Part shown: one piece after another, positions 45,844-57,287 of the stretch
Position numbering within the stretch: position 1 is the stretch's first letter
Layout of the letters: every line of letters starts with the position of its first letter
Assembly (NCBI RefSeq): GCF_015477605.1
Contig: NZ_JADLQX010000002.1
Location: 62,001-126,000 of the forward strand
DNA from: Nocardia amamiensis
GTDB taxonomy: Bacteria > Actinomycetota > Actinomycetes > Mycobacteriales > Mycobacteriaceae
Direction: 5' to 3'
DNA length: 64,000 bases
Notes under the pieces: generated by a model
Seen by the model: only the letters and a program-made list of their open reading frames with translations
What the model was told of the DNA's origin: nothing
Databases searched by the model: none
Made by a program: the position numbers and the translations under genes

Positions 45844-47340
45844 GTGAGTCCCGAAGTCTGGATCCTGATCGCCGCGGTCGCCGCACTGCTGCTGGTGGTG
45901 CTTGTCGCCGGTTTCGTCCGGTACAAGCGCGGCCGCGTGTCGCTTGCCCCGCCCGCGCAGGACAAAGAGGTGACCGACCGGTCCGGTGGCTACACCGCGT
46001 CCGGCGGATTCAACTTCAGCCGGGGCGGCACCGCTACCGCGCCGCCACCGCTCGAGCGCACCGACACCGAAGGACAGCCGCACATCGGCGACGACGCGGC
46101 GATCCCGCGCGACGCGCCCAAGCGCGGGATCACCAACGTGCCACTTCCGGAGGCGGATGTCGCTGAAGCGCCCCCCGCGTCCGGCGGCGCGGCGCCGGCG
46201 ACGGCGCCCGCCGAGCCCGAGGCCGAACCCCCGACCGCCGAGGCGCCCGCGCCGACCGACAAGGTGGCGACGCCGGAAGACGTGGCCGACACGACCGCGC
46301 CCGTCATCGAACCTGCTACCCCGGAGGCTGCGCCCGATACCGCCGCCGCCCCGACGACCGAAGTCGTCGCCCCGGACACCCCCGCGGGCGTGGAGACCGC
46401 CGCGGCGCTGGAAGAGATCGCGCCCACCGAGGGCCGCCTGGTCCGGCTGCGCGGACGCCTGTCCCGCTCCCAGAACGCGGTCGGCAAGAGCCTGCTCGGC
46501 CTGCTCGGTGGCGGCGACCTGGACGACGAATCGTGGGAGGAGGTCGAGGACACCCTCGTCCTGGCCGACCTCGGCACCGCCAGCACGGCCGCGGTCGTCG
46601 CCCGGCTGCGCGCCGAGATGGCGGCGCGTAGCGTCCGCACCACCGACGAGGCTCGTACCGTGCTGCGTGAGGTGCTGATCGAGCAGTTGCGACCGGAGCT
46701 GGACCGTTCGGTCCGCGCGCTGCCGCACCCGGATCACCCATCCATCCTGCTGGTGGTCGGCGTGAACGGCACCGGAAAGACCACCACCACCGGCAAGCTG
46801 GCCCGGGTGCTGGTCGCCGACGGCCGCCGGGTGCTGCTCGGCGCCGCCGACACCTTCCGCGCCGCGGCCGCCGACCAGCTGCAGACCTGGGGCGAGCGGG
46901 TCGGGGCCGACACCGTCCGCGGCCGCGAAGGCGCCGACCCGGCCGCCGTCGCCTTCGACGCGGTGGCCGCGGGCGTCGAGCACGGTGTCGACGTGGTGCT
47001 CATCGACACCGCGGGCCGGCTGCACACCAAGACCGGCCTGATGGACGAGCTGGGCAAGGTCAAGCGCGTCGTGGAGAAGAAGGCCGCCGTCGACGAGGTC
47101 CTGCTGGTGCTGGACGCCACCGTCGGCCAGAACGGACTGAACCAGGCGCGGGTATTCGCCGAGGTGGTGGACATCACCGGCGTGGTGCTCACCAAGCTGG
47201 ACGGGACGGCCAAGGGCGGCATCGTCTTCCAGGTCCAGCACGAATTGGGCGTGCCGGTGAAGCTGGTCGGTCTCGGTGAGGGCGCTGACGACCTGGCCCC
47301 GTTCGAGCCCGCCGCGTTCGTGGACGCGCTGTTGGGCTGA
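45844..47340 (+). CDS. ftsY: Signal recognition particle receptor FtsY
   Basis: Membrane-docking GTPase for SRP-ribosome complexes. The 498 residues start with a membrane helix (VWILIAAVAALLLVVLVAGFV), then about 190 residues of Ala/Pro/Glu-rich linker, the N domain (LVRLRGRLSRSQNAVGKSLLGLL) and the G domain: VVGVNGTGKTTTTGKLARV (P-loop about 305-313), GAADTFRAAAADQLQ, VLIDTAGRLHTKTGLM, VLTKLDGTAKGG, GLGEGADDLAPFEP. I take the GTG at 45844 because AAGGA lies 8 bases upstream; the ATG at 45835 overlaps that site. The N-terminal helix anchor is typical of actinobacterial FtsY. Confidence 0.95.
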   Translation: MSPEVWILIAAVAALLLVVLVAGFVRYKRGRVSLAPPAQDKEVTDRSGGYTASGGFNFSRGGTATAPPPLERTDTEGQPHIGDDAAIPRDAPKRGITNVPLPEADVAEAPPASGGAAPATAPAEPEAEPPTAEAPAPTDKVATPEDVADTTAPVIEPATPEAAPDTAAAPTTEVVAPDTPAGVETAAALEEIAPTEGRLVRLRGRLSRSQNAVGKSLLGLLGGGDLDDESWEEVEDTLVLADLGTASTAAVVARLRAEMAARSVRTTDEARTVLREVLIEQLRPELDRSVRALPHPDHPSILLVVGVNGTGKTTTTGKLARVLVADGRRVLLGAADTFRAAAADQLQTWGERVGADTVRGREGADPAAVAFDAVAAGVEHGVDVVLIDTAGRLHTKTGLMDELGKVKRVVEKKAAVDEVLLVLDATVGQNGLNQARVFAEVVDITGVVLTKLDGTAKGGIVFQVQHELGVPVKLVGLGEGADDLAPFEPAAFVDALLG

Positions 47341-47367
47341 TCCTCCTGGTCCTTCGAAAAGGGTTGA

Positions 47368-47403
47368 GCCCGCGGCCTTCCGCGTAAGCGGCGCGCCGCG
47401 GGC
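47368..47403 (+). terminator. Hairpin terminator after ftsY
   Basis: GCCCGCGGC (47368-47376) pairs with GCCGCGGGC (47395-47403), a 9-bp stem with an 18-base loop, starting 28 bases past the ftsY stop. It separates ftsY from the nitrogen genes. Confidence 0.65.
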
Positions 47404-47529
47404 CGGAGTCCGCGCGCCCGCGGTATCGGTGGGAGGCAGGTCACACCCCAAATGTTTGCCGACTCCTCCTCGGCGCTAACGAATGTCCGATTTCGCCGAC
47501 ACGCCGCTCACGGCTTCGGCAAACATCTG

Positions 47530-47588
47530 GTGTACATCACGAAACGTGGTAGCAACACAGCTGCGCCATCCGTTCACACAGGCGAAAC
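47530..47588 (+). promoter_or_regulatory. GlnR-box-like half-sites upstream of amtB
   Basis: The 340 bases before amtB contain GTGTACATCACGAAAC (47530-47545) and GTTCACACAGGCGAAAC (47572-47588), the second fitting the actinobacterial GlnR pattern of an AC element, six bases and GAAAC; a third GAAAC follows at 47606. In streptomycetes and mycobacteria GlnR activates amtB under nitrogen shortage through such sites. The match is partial, and a -10 box was not picked out. Confidence 0.45.
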
Positions 47589-47682
47589 ACCACAGCTCAA
47601 CGGATGAAACACCGAGTGAGGACCCTTCTGTGCAGGTCCATTTGCCGGAATCGGCTGGGCCCGAGATGAGGAGGACATTAAG

Positions 47683-49403
<1,721 letters not shown>

Positions 49404-49421
49404 CGAATCTCGAATAGAGCG

Positions 49422-49464
49422 GCGGCCCCGCTCCCACCGGAGCTCCCGGTCGGAGCGGGGCCGC
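49422..49464 (+). terminator. Terminator between glnB and glnD
   Basis: GCGGCCCCGCTCC (49422-49434) pairs perfectly with GGAGCGGGGCCGC (49452-49464), a 13-bp stem with a 17-base loop that itself can fold. It ends 23 bases before the glnD start, so glnD expression should depend on readthrough or its own promoter. Confidence 0.8.
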
Positions 49465-49487
49465 ACGCGTGAAATGGGCGGTGGGTT

Positions 49488-51947
49488 GTGGGTAGTCAGC
49501 ACGAGCACGGCGGTGACCCGAAGGTGACCGAAGAAGTCAACGGCAAGATCTCCAACGCGGCGGCCGACCTGGTCCGCGCACGAACCCAACTGCTCGACGG
49601 GGGCCTGCCCCGCAATCCTCGGCTCGACGCGGAGTCGCTGCGACACGCCCTGGTCGACCTCTTCGAACTCTGGCTCACCAGCAAGGGCGCCGAACTGGGC
49701 ATCACCGCCGACAGCGGTCTGGCCGTGGTGGCGGTCGGCGGTCTGGGCCGCGGCGAGATGCTGCCGTACTCGGATCTGGATCTGATGCTGCTGCACGACG
49801 ACGTCGACCCCGCCCGGGTCGCCGAGGTCGCCGACCAGCTCTGGTACCCGCTGTGGGACGCGCACATCAAGCTCGACCACAGCGTGCGGACCGTGCCGCA
49901 GGCGCTGCGGGTGGCCGCCGACGATCTCATCGCGGCGCTGGGCATGCTCGAAGCCAGGCACATCGTCGGCGACCAGGAATTGAGCAACTTGTTGATCGGC
50001 GGCGTACGCCGGGAATGGCGCACCGGAATCCGCAACCGCTTCGACGACCTCATCGCTCAGGCCCAGGCCCGATGGGAGCGCAACGGCGAGATCGCGCACC
50101 GCGCCGAGCCCGATCTGAAAAACGGGCGCGGCGGCCTGCGCGACATCCAGCTGCTCGACGCCCTGGCCATCGCCCAGCTCACCGACGCCATGCCCGGCCT
50201 CGGGCCGGACGTGCCCGGCGGCGGTTTGAAGCAGGCGCATCGTCGCCTGCTGGACGTGCGCACCGAACTGCACCGGGTCGCCGGCCGCTCCCGCGACCAG
50301 CTGCGCGCGCAGGACGCCGACGAGATCGGCGCGGCCCTGCGCATCGGCGACCGCTTCGATCTGGCTCGTACGCTGAGCGATTCGGCGCGCACGGTGAGCT
50401 ATTCCGTGGACGTCGGGTTGCGCACCGCGGCCAACGCGCTCCCGCGCCGGGGGCTGGCGCGGCTGCGCCGGATGCCGGTGCGCAGGCCACTCGACGAGGG
50501 TGTCGTCGAGCATGCCGGTGAGGTCGTGCTCGCCCGCGACGCGCGCCCCCAGCGCGACCCCGGCCTGATCCTGCGGGTGGCGGCGGCCTCGGCGCAGACC
50601 GGGCTGCCGATGTCGGCCACCACGCTGAACCGGCTTTCCGAGGACGCGCCGGAGCTGCGCGAGCCGTGGCCCAAAGACGCCCTCAACGACCTGCTGGTCC
50701 TGCTCGGCACCGGCCGCGGCGCCATCGACGCGATCGAGGCGCTGGACCGGACCGGCCTGTGGGGCAGGCTCCTTCCGGAGTGGGGCGCCGTGCGCGATCT
50801 GCCCCCGCGCGATGTCATGCACACCTGGACTGTCGACCGTCACCTCGTGGAGGCGGTCGCCTACGCCAGCGCGATCAGCACCCGGGTGGCCCGGCCGGAC
50901 CTGCTGGCTCTCGGCGCGCTGCTGCACGACATCGGCAAGGGCCGCGCAGGCGACCACAGCGTCGTCGGCGCGGAGCTGGCCACCCACATCGGCCGGCGGC
51001 TGGGCCTGTGGCCCTCGGACGTGCGCACGCTGAGCGCGGTCGTCCGCCACCATCTGCTGCTGCCGGACACCGCGACCCGGCGCGATCTGACCGACCCAGA
51101 GACGGTGCGGTTCGTGGTCGACACACTCGATGGCGATCCCCAGCTGCTGGAGCTGCTGCACACGCTGGCCGAGGCGGATTCGCTGGCCACCGGCCCCGGC
51201 GTGTGGGGTGACTGGAAGGCGTCGTTGATCGGCGAGCTGGTCCGGCGCTGCCGGTTGGTGATGGCGGGCGATCCGCTGCCGACGCCGGAGCCCATCGCGC
51301 CGGAACTGGTCGAGAAGGCGCGCGCGGGTGGGGTGCACGTCGACCTGAAGCCGGGGGACAGTAAATACACCTATACGGTCACCGTCATCGCACCCGACAC
51401 CCCGGGCCTCCTCTCCGATGCCGCGGGGGTTCTCGCGTTGCACTCGTTGCGCGTACTGTCTGCGGCAGTGGGCGTCGAAGGCGATTTCGCCGTGGACACT
51501 TTCGTCGTCTCGCCCAAATTCGGCGACCCGCCGGATCCGGGGTTGCTGCGCCAGGAACTGATCCGCGCCACCGCTGGTGATCTGGACGTCTCCGCGGCGC
51601 TGGCCAAACGCGAGCGTGAGGCGAGCGGCATCGGCCGGGCCCGCTACGCGCAGGCGCCACCCCGGGTGATCTGGTTGGATACTTCGGTGCCCGGCCAAGT
51701 GATCCTGGAGCTGCGCGCCGAGGACCGCGTCGGGTTGCTCAGCCGTCTGGCCGCCGAACTGGCGAGCTGTGGGGCGGATGTCCGTTGGGCCAAAGTGGTC
51801 ACGATGGGGTCGGCGGTGGTCGACAGTTTCTGTCTCGATCTAGGCCAGGAGGAAGCTCCCGCGCGCCGGGAAGCAATCGAGAAAGCGATTCTCGCAGTGG
51901 TTCCCAGAACTGCGCCAAAGCCGCCGGAAAACGACGCGACAAACTAA
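49488..51947 (+). CDS. glnD: [Protein-PII] nucleotidylyltransferase GlnD
   Basis: Modifies and de-modifies GlnB in response to nitrogen state; in actinobacteria the modification is adenylylation. The 819 residues contain the nucleotidyltransferase site [44 protein letters not shown], an HD domain ([19 protein letters not shown] ... [15 protein letters not shown]) and two C-terminal ACT domains ([23 protein letters not shown] and [23 protein letters not shown]). The start is a GTG at 49488; the ribosome site is weak, so a later start is possible. Confidence 0.94.
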   Translation: MGSQHEHGGDPKVTEEVNGKISNAAADLVRARTQLLDGGLPRNPRLDAESLRHALVDLFELWLTSKGAELGITADSGLAVVAVGGLGRGEMLPYSDLDLMLLHDDVDPARVAEVADQLWYPLWDAHIKLDHSVRTVPQALRVAADDLIAALGMLEARHIVGDQELSNLLIGGVRREWRTGIRNRFDDLIAQAQARWERNGEIAHRAEPDLKNGRGGLRDIQLLDALAIAQLTDAMPGLGPDVPGGGLKQAHRRLLDVRTELHRVAGRSRDQLRAQDADEIGAALRIGDRFDLARTLSDSARTVSYSVDVGLRTAANALPRRGLARLRRMPVRRPLDEGVVEHAGEVVLARDARPQRDPGLILRVAAASAQTGLPMSATTLNRLSEDAPELREPWPKDALNDLLVLLGTGRGAIDAIEALDRTGLWGRLLPEWGAVRDLPPRDVMHTWTVDRHLVEAVAYASAISTRVARPDLLALGALLHDIGKGRAGDHSVVGAELATHIGRRLGLWPSDVRTLSAVVRHHLLLPDTATRRDLTDPETVRFVVDTLDGDPQLLELLHTLAEADSLATGPGVWGDWKASLIGELVRRCRLVMAGDPLPTPEPIAPELVEKARAGGVHVDLKPGDSKYTYTVTVIAPDTPGLLSDAAGVLALHSLRVLSAAVGVEGDFAVDTFVVSPKFGDPPDPGLLRQELIRATAGDLDVSAALAKREREASGIGRARYAQAPPRVIWLDTSVPGQVILELRAEDRVGLLSRLAAELASCGADVRWAKVVTMGSAVVDSFCLDLGQEEAPARREAIEKAILAVVPRTAPKPPENDATN

Positions 51948-52081
51948 AAATGCGGTTTGACCGGTAATTTGTCCGGTGATCAATCTGTTGCCAGATATTT
52001 GCTAGATAACAGCTCCGACCTGGCGGCACGCCCCTACGATCTAGAGCGTCTGGCTATCGCGAGCACGAGGGGAGCAGGTCG

Positions 52082-52396
52082 GTGGCAATTGAAGTCGTTT
52101 CGGCGTCGACAATGACAAGTGACGAGACCACGCACATGGCGCGCTGCGTCGGCGGTGACCGCTGGGTGGTCTCCTGGCTCCCCGGGCGCACCTTGACCGG
52201 ACGGCAGGCGGTGACCGCGATGACGATCGCGACCACGGTCGCCACCTCGCCCATGCCGAGCACGGCGGAATGGGCCGTCCTCGACAACCTGGCCCTAGAG
52301 CTGGGGCTGACCGCCAACGAGGCCGTGTTCATGGTCACCGAGGAGAACCGGGACTACCGCACACCGCCCAAACCGCGCCGTCGCGTGCTCGACTAG
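52082..52396 (+). CDS. Hypothetical protein, 104 residues
   Basis: A protein beginning (GTG start) AIEVVSASTMTSDETTHMARCVGGDRWVVSWLPGRTLTGRQAVTAMTIA, with a helical second half (TAEWAVLDNLALELGLTANEAVFMV) and a basic end (PPKPRRRVLD). The pattern WVVSWLPGRTLTGRQAVTAM is one seen in a mycobacterial/nocardial hypothetical family, as I remember it; no function is known. GAGGGGAGCAGG upstream serves as ribosome site. It stands between glnD and ffh. Confidence 0.75.
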   Translation: MAIEVVSASTMTSDETTHMARCVGGDRWVVSWLPGRTLTGRQAVTAMTIATTVATSPMPSTAEWAVLDNLALELGLTANEAVFMVTEENRDYRTPPKPRRRVLD

Positions 52397-52500
52397 CGGA
52401 CCCGCCGCGCCGGAAAGGACGCACCGCCTGCGCGATGACGCGGGCGATCCCATTACCCTGGGAGAGAATGTGACGTCCCCCGAGATCAGGAGCGCGATCG

Positions 52501-54063
52501 GTGTTCGAATCCCTGTCCGACCGGCTTACCGGTGCCCTCAAGGATCTGCGTGGTAAGGGGCGTCTGTCACCGGCCGACATCGACGCCACCTGTCGGGAAA
52601 TCCGCCTCGCCCTGCTCGAGGCCGACGTGGCGCTGCCCGTGGTGCGCGGTTTCATCGGGCGTATCAAGGAGCGGGCCAAGGGCGCGGAGGTCTCCGCGGC
52701 GCTGAACCCGGCCCAGCAGGTCGTGAAGATCGTCAACGAGGAGCTCATCGGCATCCTCGGCGGCGAGACCAGACGGCTGAACCTGGCCAAGAATCCGCCG
52801 ACGGTGATCATGCTCGCCGGTCTGCAGGGTTCCGGTAAGACCACGCTCGCGGGCAAGCTGGCGAAGCTGTTGAAGGGGCAGGGGCATCAGCCGCTGCTGG
52901 TGGCCTGTGACCTGCAGCGCCCCGGCGCCGTCACGCAGCTGCAAGTGGTCGGCGAGCGTGCCGGCGTGCCCGTCTACGCGCCGCATCCCGGCACCTCCGT
53001 CGGTGGTGGCGATAACCCGCTGGGCATCTCGGCCGCCGACCCGGTGAACGTGGCGAGCGGCGGTGTCGAGGAAGCGCGGCAGAGGCAGTACGACGTCGTC
53101 ATCGTCGACACCGCGGGTCGCCTCGGTATCGACGAGGAACTGATGCGGCAGGCCGCGGGCATCCGCGACGCCGTGCAGCCGGACGAGACCCTCTTCGTGC
53201 TCGACGCGATGATCGGTCAGGACGCGGTCAGCACGGCGGAGGCGTTCCGCGACGGCGTCGGCTTCACCGGCGTGGTGCTCACCAAGCTCGACGGCGACGC
53301 CCGCGGTGGCGCGGCGCTGAGCGTCCGCGAGGTCACCGGTGTCCCCATCCTGTTCGCCTCCACCGGCGAGAAGCTGGAGGACTTCGACGTCTTCCATCCG
53401 GACCGCATGGCCAGCCGCATCCTCGGCATGGGCGACGTGCTCACCCTGATCGAGCAGGCCGAGCAGGTCTACGACGCCAAGCAGGCCGAGGAGGCCGCGC
53501 GCAAGATCGGCAGCGGCGAGCTCACCCTCGAGGACTTCCTCGACCAGATGCTGGCCATCCGCAAGATGGGCCCGATCGGCAACCTGCTCGGCATGCTGCC
53601 CGGCGCGGGTCAGATGAAAGACGTGCTCGCCCAGGTCGACGACAAGCAGCTCGACCGCGTGCAGGCGATCATCCGCGGCATGACCCCGGCCGAACGGGAG
53701 AACCCGAAGATCATCAACGCGTCGCGCCGGCTGCGCATCGCCAACGGCTCCGGCGTCCAGGTCTCCGAGGTCAACCAGCTCGTCGACCGCTTCTTCGAGG
53801 CCAAGAAGATGATGGCGATGATGGGCCGCCAGATGGGGCTGCCCGGCTCCCGCCGCGGCAGTGCGAAGAAGGGCAAGAAAGGCAAGAAGGGCGGCCGCGG
53901 CCCGACCCCGCCGAAGGTGCGCGGCGGGTTCCCGGGGATGGGCGGCATGCCGGGGATGCCCGCGGGCATGCCCGACCTGTCCAACATGCCCGCCGGGCTC
54001 GATGAGCTGCCTCCTGGTCTGGAGGGCTTCGACATCTCCAAGCTGAAGTTCCCGAAGAAGTAG
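52501..54063 (+). CDS. ffh: Signal recognition particle protein Ffh
   Basis: SRP54 GTPase that binds signal sequences and 4.5S RNA. The 520 residues carry the N domain (FESLSDRLTGALKDLRGKGRLS), the G domain (P-loop GLQGSGKTT at 107-115, CDLQRPGAVTQL, VDTAGRLGIDEELM, TKLDGDARGGAAL) and the M domain (LTLEDFLDQMLAIRKMGPIGNLLGMLPG, SRRLRIANGSGVQVSEVNQLV). The end has a Lys-rich run and Gly/Met/Pro repeats (FPGMGGMPGMPAGMP), typical of mycobacterial Ffh. Start GTG 52501. Confidence 0.96.
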   Translation: MFESLSDRLTGALKDLRGKGRLSPADIDATCREIRLALLEADVALPVVRGFIGRIKERAKGAEVSAALNPAQQVVKIVNEELIGILGGETRRLNLAKNPPTVIMLAGLQGSGKTTLAGKLAKLLKGQGHQPLLVACDLQRPGAVTQLQVVGERAGVPVYAPHPGTSVGGGDNPLGISAADPVNVASGGVEEARQRQYDVVIVDTAGRLGIDEELMRQAAGIRDAVQPDETLFVLDAMIGQDAVSTAEAFRDGVGFTGVVLTKLDGDARGGAALSVREVTGVPILFASTGEKLEDFDVFHPDRMASRILGMGDVLTLIEQAEQVYDAKQAEEAARKIGSGELTLEDFLDQMLAIRKMGPIGNLLGMLPGAGQMKDVLAQVDDKQLDRVQAIIRGMTPAERENPKIINASRRLRIANGSGVQVSEVNQLVDRFFEAKKMMAMMGRQMGLPGSRRGSAKKGKKGKKGGRGPTPPKVRGGFPGMGGMPGMPAGMPDLSNMPAGLDELPPGLEGFDISKLKFPKK

Positions 54064-54101
54064 ACCGGTTGGAGGCAGCCGACGACGTCCGGGAGATTGC
54101 T

Positions 54102-55196
54102 GTGCATTTGCGAGGAGTGGTTCTCCCCGACGACGAGGTCTGCGATATCTGGGTGCGGGACGGGCTGGTGTCCTTCGAGCCCGTCCCCGGCGCCGAAACA
54201 CTGTGCGCCAGCGGGTGGATCGTGCCCGGCCTCGTCGACGCGCACTGCCACGTCGGTATCCGGTACGGCGGAGGCCACGAGGACCGCGCGGGCGCCGTCG
54301 CGCAAGCCGAGGTCGAACGCGAGGCCGGTGCGCTGCTGCTGCGCGACGCGGGTTCGCCGATCGACACCCGGTTCATCGACGACCATGATGAACTGCCGCG
54401 CATCATCCGCGCCGGCCGCCATATCGCCCGGCCCAAGCGCTACATCCGCGAGCTCGGCATCGAACTCGACGACGAACGCGACCTGCCGGAGATCGTCGCC
54501 GAACAGGCCCGCCTCGGCGACGGCTGGGTGAAGATCGTCGGTGACTGGATCGACCGCTCCGTAGGCGACCTGCGCCCGCTGTGGAGCGACGCGATCCTGA
54601 AAGAGGCCATCGAGGCCGCGCACGCCCACGGCGCCCGGGTCACCGCGCACGTCTTCGGCGAGGACGCGCTGCCCGGCTTGATCAGCGCGGGCATCGACTG
54701 CCTGGAACACGGCACCGGCCTCACCGACGACACCATCGAGATGATGGTCGAGCACGGCACCGCCTTGGTCCCGACCTTGGTCAATATCGACACCTTCCCC
54801 GAGATCGCCGACAGTGCGGGCAAATTCCCGGTTTACGCCGCGCACATGCGCGACCTGCACCGCCGGGTACGCGGCACGGTCGCCGCCGCGCACGAGGCGG
54901 GCGTGCCCATTTTCGCGGGCACCGACGCCGGCGGTGCCATCCGGCACGGGCGCATCGCCGACGAGATCGCCGCGCTCGGCGCCGCGGGCCTGTCCCGGCA
55001 CGACGCGCTCGGCGCGGCTTCCTGGGATGCCCGCGGCTGGCTCGGACGACCGGGCATCGAGCCCGGCGCGCCCGCGGATTTCGTTGTCTACCAGCAGGAC
55101 CCGCGCACCCATCCGGAAGCGCTCACCGCACCGTACGCCGTCGTGCTGCGCGGGCGCGTGTACGGCGGGCGCGGTCCGGTCACCGGTCATCGGTAA
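54102..55196 (+). CDS. Amidohydrolase family protein
   Basis: A 364-residue TIM-barrel metal hydrolase. After a short beta domain come the metal motif IVPGLVDAHCHVGIRYGG, VKIVGDWID at the carboxylated-lysine position, GARVTAHVFGEDAL, DCLEHGTGLTDDT and the last metal Asp in PIFAGTDAGGAI. It resembles Rv2915c, which also follows ffh. I prefer the GTG at 54102, with GGGAG 6 bases upstream, over a TTG at 54069. The substrate is not evident. Confidence 0.82.
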   Translation: MHLRGVVLPDDEVCDIWVRDGLVSFEPVPGAETLCASGWIVPGLVDAHCHVGIRYGGGHEDRAGAVAQAEVEREAGALLLRDAGSPIDTRFIDDHDELPRIIRAGRHIARPKRYIRELGIELDDERDLPEIVAEQARLGDGWVKIVGDWIDRSVGDLRPLWSDAILKEAIEAAHAHGARVTAHVFGEDALPGLISAGIDCLEHGTGLTDDTIEMMVEHGTALVPTLVNIDTFPEIADSAGKFPVYAAHMRDLHRRVRGTVAAAHEAGVPIFAGTDAGGAIRHGRIADEIAALGAAGLSRHDALGAASWDARGWLGRPGIEPGAPADFVVYQQDPRTHPEALTAPYAVVLRGRVYGGRGPVTGHR

Positions 55197-55251
55197 TTCG
55201 TCATTCGCGGCTCACCCGTTCGTTTCCGATCGAAGCGTAAGGTCGGATTTC

Positions 55252-56235
55252 GTGACCATTCGCCTCGGTTATCAGATGCCCAACTTCAGCTACGGCAAGT
55301 CGGTGCGCGAACTGTTCCCGACCGTCATCGCGCAGGCCAGGGAGGCCGAAGCCGCCGGTTTCGACACCGCCTTCGTGATGGACCACTTCTATCAGCTGCC
55401 CGGCATCGGCACCCCTGACGAGCCGATGCTCGAGGCGTACACCGCACTCGGCGGCCTCGCCACGGCCACGGAGCGAATCCAGTTGTCGGCCTTGGTAACC
55501 GGCAACACCTACCGCAACCCCGCCATGCTCGCCAAGACCGTCACCACGCTGGACGTAGTCAGCGGCGGCCGCGCGGTGCTGGGTATCGGCGCGGGCTGGT
55601 TCGAGCTCGAACACCGATCCTTCGGCTACGAGTTCGGCACGTTCACCGATCGCTTCGAGCGGCTAGAGGAGGCGCTGCAGATCATCCAGCCGATGCTGCG
55701 CGGCCAGCGCCCCACTTTCGACGGCAAGTGGTACCACGTCGAGAACGCGATGAACGAGCCGCGCGTGCGCGAGGACGTGCCGATCCTGCTCGGCGGCAGC
55801 GGCGAGAAGAAGACCTTCCGCCTGGCCGCCCGTTTCGCCGACCACCTCAACCTCATCTGCAACGCTTCCGAGCTGCCGCGCAAGATCGAGGTTCTGCGCG
55901 AACGCTGCGCCGAAGCCGGCCGCGACCCGGCGACGTTGGAAACCAGCTACCTGTGCTTCCTGATGGTGGACGAAGACGGCGACCTGGTCCGCAAGCAGCA
56001 ACAGGATTACTTGAGCCGCATGGGAATCGACCTGTCGGCGCTGTCGGAGTCCGAGCGGAAGCAGACTCCGGCCGACCGCCAGTTCGTCGGCACGCCGGAC
56101 GAGGTTGCCGAGCAGCTGCGGACTCGCGTTCTCGCCCACGGTGTCGATGGTCTGATCGTCAACATGGTCTTCCAGGGACACGAGCCGGGCGCGGTCGAAC
56201 TCGTCGGACGCACCCTGGCGCCGCTGGTGGCCTGA
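55252..56235 (+). CDS. LLM-class F420-dependent oxidoreductase
   Basis: A 327-residue luciferase-like monooxygenase-fold protein. It shows LGYQMPNFSYG at the start, EAEAAGFDTAFVMDHFYQLP, the YTALGGLATATERIQLSALVTGNTYRNPAMLAKTVTTLDVVSGGRAVLGIGAGW block and FGTFTDRFERLEEALQIIQPML, all typical of the F420 branch in mycobacteria and nocardiae. Hydride transfer with F420H2 is expected; FMN use cannot be excluded. Start GTG 55252 with AAGG about 9 bases upstream. Confidence 0.85.
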   Translation: MTIRLGYQMPNFSYGKSVRELFPTVIAQAREAEAAGFDTAFVMDHFYQLPGIGTPDEPMLEAYTALGGLATATERIQLSALVTGNTYRNPAMLAKTVTTLDVVSGGRAVLGIGAGWFELEHRSFGYEFGTFTDRFERLEEALQIIQPMLRGQRPTFDGKWYHVENAMNEPRVREDVPILLGGSGEKKTFRLAARFADHLNLICNASELPRKIEVLRERCAEAGRDPATLETSYLCFLMVDEDGDLVRKQQQDYLSRMGIDLSALSESERKQTPADRQFVGTPDEVAEQLRTRVLAHGVDGLIVNMVFQGHEPGAVELVGRTLAPLVA

Positions 56236-56284
56236 CGAGCGGGAACCGGACGCGAATGCCGTTGTCGCCGGATACAATCGGCCG

Positions 56285-57022
56285 ATGATAGCCCCTCCGT
56301 GGCGCGCGTCGTACGGTGTCGACGCGCCGTCGGTGCTGCTGTTGCTGGGAGTTCTCGCGGTCGGTTACCTGGCCGCCGCACTGGTGGTGGCGCTGTTCCA
56401 GCAGCCGCGCCCGAGCCTGCTGCTCCTGCTGATCGGCATCGTGCTCGCCGCGCAGTTCGGGCTGTTCCTGCACGCGACCCTGCGGGGTAAATTCCGGGTC
56501 TGGGCGAGTCTGCTCGACGACCTCCAACTTCGCGGCGACGAACTGCTCCTCGACATGGGCTGCGGGCGCGGGGCGGTGCTGCTCGCGGCCGCCCGGCGGC
56601 TGCCCGCCGGGCGCGCCGTCGGCCTGGATCTGTGGTGCTCGGCCGATCACTGCGGCAACACGCCGGCCACCGCCGAGCAGAACGCGCTCGCCGAGAACGT
56701 CGCCGAACGCATCGAACTGCGCACGGGCGACATGACCCGGATGCCGTTCCCGGACGGCGCGTTCGACGTGGTGGTATCCAGCCTGGCCATTCACACCATC
56801 AGGACCGCGCAGGGGCGCGACGACGCCATCCGCGAGGCATGCCGTGTCCTGCGTCCCGGCGGCAAGCTGGTCATCGTCGACATCGGCAATACCCGGCAAT
56901 ACCGCGCCACCCTGGCCGGGAGCGGCGCCACCGGGCTCACCCACCGCGGCCTCGGCTGGCGGATGTGGTGGGGCGGCCCCTGGGTGCCCACCCGCGCCCT
57001 GACCGCCACCGCCTCCGGATAG
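56285..57022 (+). CDS. Membrane-anchored class I SAM methyltransferase
   Basis: A 245-residue protein with two N-terminal helices (SVLLLLGVLAVGYLAAALVVAL, about 16-37, and LLLLLIGIVLAAQFGLFL) followed by a Rossmann methyltransferase domain: ELLLDMGCGRGAVLLAAARRL (SAM loop), VGLDLWC, IELRTGDMTRMPFPDGAFDVVVSSLAIHTI and REACRVLRPGGKLVIVDIG. The hairpin of helices should hold the catalytic domain on the cytosolic face, suggesting a lipid or membrane-protein substrate. Its end lies within a few bases of the repeat cluster. Confidence 0.8.
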   Translation: MIAPPWRASYGVDAPSVLLLLGVLAVGYLAAALVVALFQQPRPSLLLLLIGIVLAAQFGLFLHATLRGKFRVWASLLDDLQLRGDELLLDMGCGRGAVLLAAARRLPAGRAVGLDLWCSADHCGNTPATAEQNALAENVAERIELRTGDMTRMPFPDGAFDVVVSSLAIHTIRTAQGRDDAIREACRVLRPGGKLVIVDIGNTRQYRATLAGSGATGLTHRGLGWRMWWGGPWVPTRALTATASG

Positions 57023-57035
57023 CCCACCGCTTCCC

Positions 57036-57213
57036 CCGGATCGAGGGTAGTCGAGTGGCGGTTCGAATCAGCACGGCAACCGCCATTCGACTCCCCTCGA
57101 TGCTCCAGTCTTGCAACGCAACCACAGCCGGTTGACCTGGCTGGAACCGCGGGCGCGGACACCGCTGCGGGAGGTAAGCCGGGTACGGCACTCAACGTGC
57201 CCAGCACTGCTCC
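57036..57213 (-). repeat. Dispersed intergenic repeat, copy B (inverted)
   Basis: Read on the minus strand, this copy has the same blocks as copies A and C: CAGTGCTGGGC, GAGTGCCGTACCCGGCTTACC, GGTCAACCGGCTGTGGTTGCG and then the hairpin. On the plus strand the hairpin reads CGAGGGTAGTCGAGTGGCGG (57043 onward) against CCGCCATTCGACTCCCCTCG. Relative to copy C some stem bases change in pairs (A-T to G-C), so the pairing itself seems kept. Confidence 0.75.
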
Positions 57214-57235
57214 ACTACACCCCACGGAGGGTGCG

Positions 57236-57283
57236 CTCAACTACGCGGTGCGGCCAGAGATATCTCTGCCCCGGCCAGTTGAG
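57236..57283. repeat. Nested palindrome between the two head-to-head repeats
   Basis: CTCAACT (57236-57242) pairs with AGTTGAG (57277-57283). Inside, CAGAGATATCTCTG (57255-57268) is a perfect 14-bp palindrome. The whole lies in the 75-base spacer between copies B and C. Confidence 0.6.
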
Positions 57284-57287
57284 TAAT

